Shown one piece after another: positions 56,263 to 64,000 of a stretch of 64,000 nt of DNA. The stretch is from Xenopus tropicalis. Its lineage: Eukaryota; Chordata; Amphibia; Anura; Pipidae. Location: the NCBI RefSeq assembly GCF_000004195.4, contig NC_030679.2:37251712-37315711 (forward strand), given 5' to 3'. The first letter of the stretch is position 1. Each line of letters begins with the position of its first letter. The position numbers and the translations under genes were made by a program. Below the pieces are notes generated by a model. The model saw nothing but the letters and a program-made list of their open reading frames with translations, ran no database searches and was not told where the DNA came from.

Positions 56263-59200
56263 GTAAGAACTGCCTTCAACTAAGAATAGGGGGATCTCCG
56301 TATCTCTGTATATGTGTGTGTGCTTTTTATTTGATTTCATTGTCCCTGGGTCTTTATTCAGCAGTACATGTGTCCCGGTGACTGGGCAGCAGTCTGCTCC
56401 TTGTGTGTGGGGGCCAGTGTGTCCCAGGGAGCTGCTTGTGTGCAGGGATTCCCAGTGGCACTTCCCCTGCATTACAAACGCAGCGCTTGCAATGGGGACA
56501 CCCAGATCTGGAGCGCAGGCTTCTCCTTGCAGCGCTGTTTGCGCAAACAGCCACCAAGTGATGATGCAGCAGCAGCAGCAGCAAGCAGAAAAGGAATCAC
56601 TGGCTGCTCCCTGCAGCATCACGATCGCCCTTTGCACGTTCAGCAGTAGCGATAAAAACGCTTTTTCCCCCACTTGCCTTGTCAGAGCTCAGCGATTCTG
56701 GTTGCGGATCAGAGCAAGTGACCTTTGATCCGTACAAATCTGCTAGTCCCCTGCCTCCCCTATTTTTGTAAGTAATACACTCTGAGCCCCCTGTTTAGCC
56801 CCTGATCATGTCGGGCTCGCCTGCTTTTCAGGAAAAAAAGGCAAATTGCAGTATTTGGCAGTTTCCTACTTCTGATGACGCACCATCTATTCAAGCTTGT
56901 GGGGCGCAGCACAGGCGATGCCTTTCTATTATCATTACTGTACCATTATTATTATTATTGTTATTATAATGCGGGATGCAGATCTGCTCCTGCGATTGTG
57001 GAAGGGGAAATAGCGCGAATGGGATTTTCTTGTTTAAAAAAAATGTTTAAATTCCAAACAAGAAGAAATGAGGCCCAGCGATTTTGCTGTAAAGGGGAGA
57101 TTTAAAACAAGTACATTTTGCCAGTGTAACCCTCAGCATAGCTATCGCAAGCGGCACAGTGCGACTAGCGAGCCCCAGTACATAGAAAAGGCGTCTGTTG
57201 CTTTCATACGCGGGGAGGGGGCTGTTTTGACTTATTCTTGCTATATTGGGCAATCGGAAGTGAATCTATATTTGGTTGCCCTCTGGGCTAAGCTGCAGCG
57301 TATGTAAAGTGAAATAGATGCATAAAACTCTCATTCACAGATATATTATTATTTCTATACTTTTGCTGCTGATTTCTCAAGGCCTTTCTACCGAATGGTG
57401 AGTGTAGCTGTAACACATCTGCCAAAGGCTCCAATTTGTACCCAGTCGCATCAGCACACTGCATTTATTTCTGCATTTATTTCTGCACCCTCATCAGGTT
57501 GGGGTTGTAGGTGGATGTAATGGGACAAGAAATCCTGAGTTATTGCTTGAACGTGAATAAGGGGTTTTTGTCACATAAGTGGTAAGAATTTGCAGAGACA
57601 GTAAGGGTTGTGTGTATTCTTGTCAATCACAATTGCATGCAAATTATAAGACTTGGGTATTTATTTGGCAAAAATACTATGGACATTGAGAAAGTACGGT
57701 ATGTGATAAGCGACAGGGCTGTCTAACGCATGTATAATAAACTATACCTATACTATTAAAAGTAGGGCATCCTATAATACAGCAGTTTTCTCAGCCATTG
57801 GCTTTTTAAGTTCTAAATTTGAGTAATAATAATTTATTGCCAGCTTCTGTGCTATTATCCCTGGCAAAGATGAATTCTTGGGCATTTGCAGTGTTTTATA
57901 TAGTTAGTGGTTTCTTTTATTATTTTTATTTCAGCTGTCCTAATAAAGCTACCCGATTTACTGAAATATGTTGTAAATGTTCCGCAAGCAGAATGTGCTA
58001 ATTAGGTGGCGCAGACCAGGCACCGATATTTTTTTTTAGGAATTGCATCTGATAGCTGGCTGCTAAATGCGCCTTTATTGCATATACATTACAATCCTCC
58101 TCTAGATTTAGAATCTGCTGTTTCCCATTTTTATTATCAGTATGTGTTTATATTGGTGTTTAAATGCAGAGGCAACATTTTGGGGCATCTATGTTATTAT
58201 AGTGGGCTGGAGAAGAATTCTGTGATTTTGACTGAGGTGTGTGTAGTGAGGGTCATCTGTCTCAGAAATACCCCACTGCATGCAGCTTTTCTGACTGGCT
58301 GCCAGAATCAGTGTTTGCTTGTTGCTTTTAACTTCAGAAGCTGCATAAAGCCAGGGATTGCGTCCCATGAATATAAAAGGTCTCTGCTTTTGCATCTTTA
58401 TGCAGTACTATGCCTCAGATGTAGGAGGCTCATCTTATCTAAGTGGTCAGCAGTCATAAGAACCTTGCTAGATTGAAGTGTCAGCCTCTTATTACCATGT
58501 ACTGACCCTAGCTGTCAAAATGAGATTGTAAACTTTAAGGTCCAGAAATGTGATTTGTCCTTAAAAACTACAATTGCATGAATTATATATTTGTATTGTA
58601 TAATTGTATTGTATAATTTACAAACGGACAAGATGCATGTTTTAGTAATACCCAGAAAATATGTATCTATTTCTTTAAATATATTTTACACTAAGTCACA
58701 ATGGTAGTAGTTGCCCTCCAGGTGTTACTGACTTGCAGCCCCTGGGATCTGCTGTCAGTGGGGGTCTGGGATAGTGCACTAGCAAGTGCTGGAGGGCTGC
58801 ATGTGATGGAGGGATCTGGTGCTGAAGCACAAATCTGCTATAGATAGATAGATAGATTGATAGAGATATACATTTTTCCTCTAGTTATTACTTTTGTTGT
58901 TCCTGCTACAGAATATGTATGTTTTTATATAAAGTGTGTTAACCTGTAGCTACCAAAGTTGCTAAATGATCTTAGCTGCCTTTGTTACAAGAATTAGCAT
59001 TTTTTTCCTGACAAAGAGCAATGTGTGTTGTGTGTGTTTTATCCACATCCGTCGTCTGTCAGCTCCTCTGACACTTGCTAAATAGAACGTAAAGGTGTTG
59101 GAGAATCACAAGTGACAGTGTAAAGGGTAAACGTGTTGTCTTGCTCAGGAAGAGGGTGTGTCCCATGGCACTTGGACAATGCTGGATTAGCTAGCGGACA

Positions 59201-59764
59201 GGGCCTGTTAAAGGGACAGTAGCGCATTAAACATACTTTGTGCTTATGTGCTGTGAGTTGTGGGAAACATATCTAAAACATCTGTCAACTGTTGATAGTG
59301 AAATACATCATATATTATAGTGTTTATCAATATTTAATTCTATATGTAGAGCATCTAGTTTTTGACTTGGAAGCACATAAAGCAATTCATATACATCAAG
59401 TGTATAGAGTTTACAATCTAATATTTAGGGCAAGATGTATTATTTAAAAACCCAGGATATAGAATCCAGGCTTTCCTTTTCTAGCACTATTTCCTCTTTT
59501 TGGCTAGCTTTATGTAGGAAGTGAGTGTAGGAGGAAAACTGGTTCCCCTGGCCTGCCAGGAAAACAGTGCCTGCAATTTAATATGTCATCAGTTGAAACA
59601 ACTTGCGGAACCACTTAGTGATGTACATGTGAAGGCTGCAACAACCTGTGACCTGTAAGAGGTACCTTTATTTGTCTTTGATGTCCCTTTAAAAATATAA
59701 ATTCTGTATGAGAGATACGAATAGCTATTACTTGATGGATTATTATGCATATGATTGTTTAGAG

Positions 59765-59880
59765 TAAAGGCTGTGGATACGGCCGAAACGTTAGTCTGAC
59801 ATATTTATAAATTTTCTTTATTTTTTCACTAAGACCTGTGAGTGCGGCATCCTTTTCTCATATATATATATATATATACT
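59765..59880 (+). repeat. Decayed hammerhead-like repeat ending in a TA run
   Basis: GGC...GGCCGAAACGTTAG, followed by a T-rich stretch, CACTAAGACCTGTGAGTGCG and a TA dinucleotide run (about 59,859-59,878). The text after GAAACGTTAG resembles that after GAAATGTTAG at 3,976, so both belong to one dispersed family. The CTGATGA box is not recognisable. Confidence 0.35.
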
Positions 59881-60399
59881 GGATATTATATGTAGATATG
59901 TAGCACATTCTAATAACAAGAGGTTTGAAATAGCTATGTTTCTGTTTTTAGCCCTTCTACAACAGTAAATGTGCTAGAAATGCTAGTACCTCCTGTAACC
60001 ATCCTAACATTTCCTGTAATACTATAAGGCATTATATTCCCTAATCTTTTCATGTCTACATTTTTGCATTGGCGTTAGCTGTGTTCGCTATGTTACTGTA
60101 TTGTAAGGGTAAATGTTTTTTGTTTGTTTTTTTAAACACTATGCTCTTTTTTAGTGTTGTGCCCTTGGGTTACTGGTAAGCACATTGGTTGCCTAACCTC
60201 TTGGATGTGTCTGTGACCTCTTTGGTATCCAGTGGGTTAATGGGTATCACTGGAGGGCAGTGGGATGTCACCTCTTGAACCTTCCCCATTCATGAATCTT
60301 ACACGCTGCTCTGTCACGTTAGATCAGTAGTGTTTGTTAAAGGATATTGTGAGCTGAGAAAGGGTTCAACCGGACTGAAAATCTGCTCAGTCTTTTCCT

Positions 60400-60680
60400 T
60401 TCTCTCCCTAAAGGGTGACACGTGGAGTTTTATTTGGGGGAGGGAAGGTGTGCGACTCGCCCGGGCACCCTGCTTTAACAGCTGGGACTGCAGATGTGGC
60501 TGCAGCGGAAGAAGCAGCTCATAAACTACTGAAAGTGTGCTTTCAAAATCACCTGCTTTTTCCAAACGCCAGCGCTCTGCACATGTGTTCTATCAGCGAC
60601 CATTGTTGGCCCATAAACATAATGGAAGACAGCTTCCTGTTTATGTAGCACAGGGAAGACATATGACAGCGCTAGCAAGA
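60400..60680. promoter_or_regulatory. Candidate intronic enhancer in spry4
   Basis: This is a repeat-free stretch inside the inferred intron with clustered motifs: E-box CACGTG (60,419), SOX-type CCATTGTT (60,600), FOX-type TAAACA (60,614) and an ETS-type CTTCCTG joined to a FOX-like TGTTTAT (60,633-60,644). SOX, FOX and ETS inputs fit a gene induced by FGF/ERK signalling. Motif clustering is only suggestive. Confidence 0.3.
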
Positions 60681-63600
60681 AATAACAAGGCTATTATTTT
60701 CTCAATTACCATATACTTTGCTTTGTTAATCCTTACTAAGGTGTAACCCTGAATCAGTTAACCTGTTGCACTCAAGTCTCTGAAATGAAGGGTAGCCTGC
60801 ATTCATTTACCAATCCTTTATGTATAATTATGTATCATATTGATATAAAGGTAAATACAATTAAAATGCATTTAGAAACCCAGTGCACTATATTTTGTCT
60901 GTGAATTGCATCATTCAATATTTTAGAAGTTTGCTAATTGTATATTATTGACTGTCTTTATGTCAGATCTGGCTTGCTTTCTTGTAATGAGATCCAAACG
61001 TGCATGTTGATTATCCAGCGTGTTTATCTGAAGGGGCAGTGAATTCTGTGGCATGTTCCTGGGCAGATGCTGTTTCCCCATATGTGTTAGTTTTGGGCAG
61101 ATCCAATGCAATAACAGACCTAGAGAAGATTCTGGTGGCTGCCTACAGGGAAGGGAGTAGGGAGTTCTAAACTGTACAGCTGCTGCAGGCGGTCTTGTCA
61201 ATCATTGTCCTGCTTGGTGAAGGTTGGCCACTGGGGTATTAAAGGGTCACGGCAGTTAAATGCATGTTGCTTGCATATGAAAAACCATCTTGCACTATTC
61301 ATAGAGATGAGTCCTTCTGGGGGAATTTCTCCCAGCTATATCACGCCCTTCCCTGCTGTGACTTGCCATAGAATATTACAGACCTTTGAAAAGAAAATGT
61401 GCATAGGAATGTTGCCACCCGCCCCCCGCTTCCCCCCAACCTGATGCAAAGAATTATATCTCTTATCTTGACACATAGAAAAATCTGTGGAACTGTCTTG
61501 TCTGCTTAACAAGAGTTTTTGCAATGGGTTTTGACAACCAGAGATGTCAGGCTCAGCAGTTGTTGACAACTGAAAAATCCCAGCAGCCCTTGCTATGACA
61601 CATTTAATTACCATCTCTTGATCCGCAATGTTACAGAGGATGCTGGGATTTGAGTTTCACAACAGCCAGACAGCCAAGAGCAATAAAGCTGAATTCCGTC
61701 CCAAAATAGTTTTTTGCATTCTGAAAGAAAATATCATTCTAAGCAACATTCTAATATATAGTAAACATTTTAATCAGCTTTACTCGTAAATATAACTACC
61801 ATTAAAAGCAGTATTTGTTTATCCCTTCCTGTACTCTGGTTCTGATTCTTGTTTGACAATGTACTAGAATTCATTTCTCCTCCAGGTTTGTCAGTCAGCT
61901 TGCTACAATCATTTCTTGAGTCAGAACCATTAGTGCAGAGAATATAACTAGCCAGATAGATACTGCTTCCAATTGCATTTATATTTACAAATAACACAAA
62001 TTCCATTAAAATGTTAAATGAATGTATATTAGAGAATTGCTTAACATTACATTTTCGACCATTAGGCAAAAAAAAAAAAAAACCGTTTGGGTGATATTTG
62101 CCTTTAACATTCACCCCCTAATGTAATATGCATGACAGCCTGGTTTGTTTTTCAACTTTCTTTGTGACTTTTAACAAGTCACCTTAACTCCCTGCGCTCA
62201 ACCACCAAATATTTGATGGTAAGATCCGCTTGTTAAAGACTTGCTGTGCCTGTGTAAATTCTCAGCTCAGTTCTGTATGACATTTCACAGCATGATATAG
62301 GGATAAATATTTTATCATTGCAGTAATGTACTGTGAGCGCAGTTTACTGCTCTGCTGGTTATTCAGCAAAGCCGGTGTCTGCTGGTAATGCAATAAATAT
62401 TTATATGTTAACCTAAGACTTTCAGGCCCTTTTGTATGCGTCACCTCTATATTTTTTATGGAAGTACCAGCAGCACTGATAAAAACTCTTGTTGTTCCCT
62501 TGGGTCTAAATGGGAAGCAGGGGAAGCTGGTTACATTCCACTGATTCTTACATGGCAAGATGAGGCTCTCCAGCTGTGGCTGAACTACAAGCCGGCACAT
62601 CCCCAGTCAACAGTGGTGCTAGTTATATTCTATGAACAAATGGAGAACCAAAACCTAACAGACTTCTTTTTTCAATCCTGCATGTAGGTTATTGTCAGTT
62701 GGATCTGTGATTACTTTAATCTAGATTTTGCTTTTGATTATGCTCAGCTCATTTATTGGATTTTATTAAAGAAAATGTAGGAGGAAAGGGTTAAGTAATA
62801 GCATTTTGTTACATTTGCTACAGTTCTGGATCTAAATTGTTCTTGTGCATATCCTTAAAAAAACACACACATCCACGCAAGTTAATAGATTTGCCTATTT
62901 GTTTAAAACCTCAGGCAAGTTACAGCTGCACGCTGGAAACTGTGTGTTTGGTTGAAAAAGGTCCTCTGCCTCTTTAAGTCCTTTTCAAACAGGGCTCCCA
63001 AATAAAAGGTCACTCGACCAGGAAACACTACTTCTCATAGAAAACAATGTGCACTTTCTAAATTGGAGCCAGGCCGTATCCGCTCTTTGATTTAAGCTTA
63101 GTTGCTTCCTGTGCTCTTTTGACTTGCATAGCTTTTGGGTAACTGGATAAGTTCCAATTCGGAACTGTTCTTTCGATGAAATTAGAAACTAAAGCAATAT
63201 TCAGTCAGCCGTTCTTGTAAACTGAGGTGGTTTCTGTTCTGAGTCATAACTTTGGGCAGATAGTAGTATTTATCCCTGCTTGTGCATGCAACAAAGTTAC
63301 CATACACTTCTCTTTTACTACATGTTGTTAGACCTTATTTATTAGTAGTTTCTGAAAAAAGGAAAAATATGATTTACTATGCCCAAAAACTGATTTTGCA
63401 TATTAGAGAAAATTAAATTGTAACCAAATTTCCAGTGAACAATAATAAAAACATTTGGTGGTTGTGTTATATGTAAACGTAATTGCTAGTTACACATAAC
63501 TTTGAAATCACTGAACATTTTAATGAATGTGTAGTGGAAAGTTGGTTAGAAATAACTTTGCATTTAAAGCCATATACACTTGTTTTACTCTAAGTAGTGC

Positions 63601-63749
63601 CTGTAGCTTGCATTGCACCACACATAGCTGGCCCCAGAATGCTGAGGAACTTATATAGTTATAATGTTGTGTTATTTTCATGTTTGCTGTTCATTAAGTT
63701 GTAGGTTCTTTTGTTAACTCTTTTTTTTCTCTCTCTCTTTTATGTTTAG

Positions 63750-63791
63750 GAGTTTTAAGAAGCATTTCCAGAACTGGTGGGGATTAGGTCA
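63750..63791 (+). other. spry4: 5' UTR portion of the spry4 coding exon, with splice acceptor
   Basis: A long pyrimidine run (63,719-63,740) leads into TATGTTTAG, giving an acceptor AG at 63,748-63,749 and an exon starting GAGTTTTAAG. A branch-point-like TTAAC lies near 63,714-63,718. The 42 nt before the ATG contain a TAA in the reading frame of the protein, so translation cannot enter from upstream in that frame. This shows that at least one noncoding exon lies upstream, as in other vertebrate Sprouty genes. Confidence 0.85.
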
Positions 63792-64000
63792 ATGGATTCC
63801 AGGATTCCTCACAGTATCACAGTCGTGCCCAACGCTGCCATGGTACAGCCATTGCTGGATGGCCGGGTGCCTTATGGAAGGTTACAGCATCCACTCACCA
63901 TCCTGCCAATTGACCAGATGAAAACCAGCCATTTGGAAAATGATTACATTGACAATCCTTCTTTGAGTCAGCTGGCTAATCAGAAGCTTGTCAGGGGTCC
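63792..64000 (+). CDS. spry4: Sprouty homolog 4, N-terminal part of coding sequence (runs off window)
   Basis: Sprouty proteins are intracellular, membrane-associated feedback inhibitors of FGF and other receptor tyrosine kinase signalling through Ras/ERK. Seen: 69 complete codons with no stop, starting MDSRIPHSITVVPN. Blocks MVQPLLD, RLQHPLTILPIDQ, KTSH and ENDYIDNPSL match human Sprouty-4 almost residue for residue, and fit Sprouty-1 or -2 much less well. Tyrosine 52, in NDYIDNP, is the conserved N-terminal tyrosine whose counterpart in Sprouty-2 binds Cbl. The C-terminal cysteine-rich Sprouty domain lies beyond the window. The start is chosen because an in-frame TAA at 63,756 lies upstream in the same exon and this is the first ATG after it. 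Its Kozak context is mediocre (T at -3, G at +4); Met17 is a second in-frame ATG. In the human members I recall, the coding region is in one exon, which fits. Identification is firm. Confidence 0.96.
   Translation, partial: MDSRIPHSITVVPNAAMVQPLLDGRVPYGRLQHPLTILPIDQMKTSHLENDYIDNPSLSQLANQKLVRG

Larger units (their letters stand above)
56263..63749 (+). other. spry4: Inferred first intron of spry4
   Basis: This is the stretch between the most likely upstream donor and the coding-exon acceptor. It holds no open frame that I recognise and fewer recognisable MITEs than the flank. It does contain a TA dinucleotide run (about 59,859-59,878), a GATA run (58,842-58,856), a decayed hammerhead-like repeat near 59,765-59,880 and a motif cluster at 60,400-60,680. 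The donor is uncertain: AA|GTAAGA at 56,263 is the best match, with GTAAGT at 56,768 and GTGAGT at about 57,398 as alternatives. Confidence 0.5.

Noticed and set aside
56182..56728. Overlapping frames of 138-163 codons on both strands over the promoter/exon 1 region
   Set aside because: CG-rich sequence has few stops on either strand. Opposite-strand frames are equally long and none resembles a protein. The CAG run at 56,565-56,582 is too short to mean a polyglutamine gene.
58006..58476. 156-codon plus-strand open frame in the spry4 intron
   Set aside because: The translation shows no known motif, and length alone is weak evidence in 64 kb. It lies between the promoter and the acceptor of spry4 without its own signals.

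Overview
This window is vertebrate DNA, almost certainly from a clawed frog (Xenopus). The one gene I can support is the start of spry4 (Sprouty homolog 4), plus strand, at the right edge. Its first coding exon begins after a clear splice acceptor at 63,749. It encodes a 69-residue N-terminus that matches vertebrate Sprouty-4 before the window ends. The frog assignment rests on this protein and on dense, well-preserved repeat families that I recall as typical of Xenopus. I cannot decide between X. tropicalis and X. laevis.

Layout: 1-55,600 is an apparent gene-free upstream flank. The short open frames there translate repeats or AT-rich noncoding DNA; none shows a recognisable cellular domain. 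About 55,640-56,770 is a CG-rich stretch holding the probable spry4 promoter, with two NRF1-type sites, a TATA candidate and four repeats of a CCATTCATAA motif. It also holds the probable noncoding first exon. About 56,263-63,749 is the inferred first intron, poorer in repeats than the flank. The coding exon starts at 63,750.

The flank is a record of transposition. Non-autonomous hAT-type elements are recognised by perfect or near-perfect 8-bp target duplications (5,531; 6,539; 7,334; 9,853; 17,551; 26,932; 49,092; 49,248). A TA-flanked 270-330-bp MITE occurs five times. TTAA-type MITEs abut or nest in clusters (24,478; 30,654-32,467; 35,825; 47,097-47,917; 52,503). Two CR1-like LINE 3' ends lie at 2,690 and 14,703; the second keeps a 265-codon open reverse-transcriptase tail. 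A decayed L1-clade ORF2 fragment lies on the minus strand at 31,223-32,663 and is split by a MITE.

The most interesting single item is a near-complete type-I hammerhead ribozyme fold at 24,073-24,126, of the kind linked to Penelope-like retroelements, with decayed relatives elsewhere. Next to it is a perfect 26-bp-arm hairpin between 13-bp direct repeats. Repeat-free stretches with clustered transcription-factor motifs (26,270; 33,480; 36,480; 60,400) are candidate enhancers, inferred only. I saw no CRISPR array, operon, tRNA or rRNA gene, and no intact autonomous transposon.
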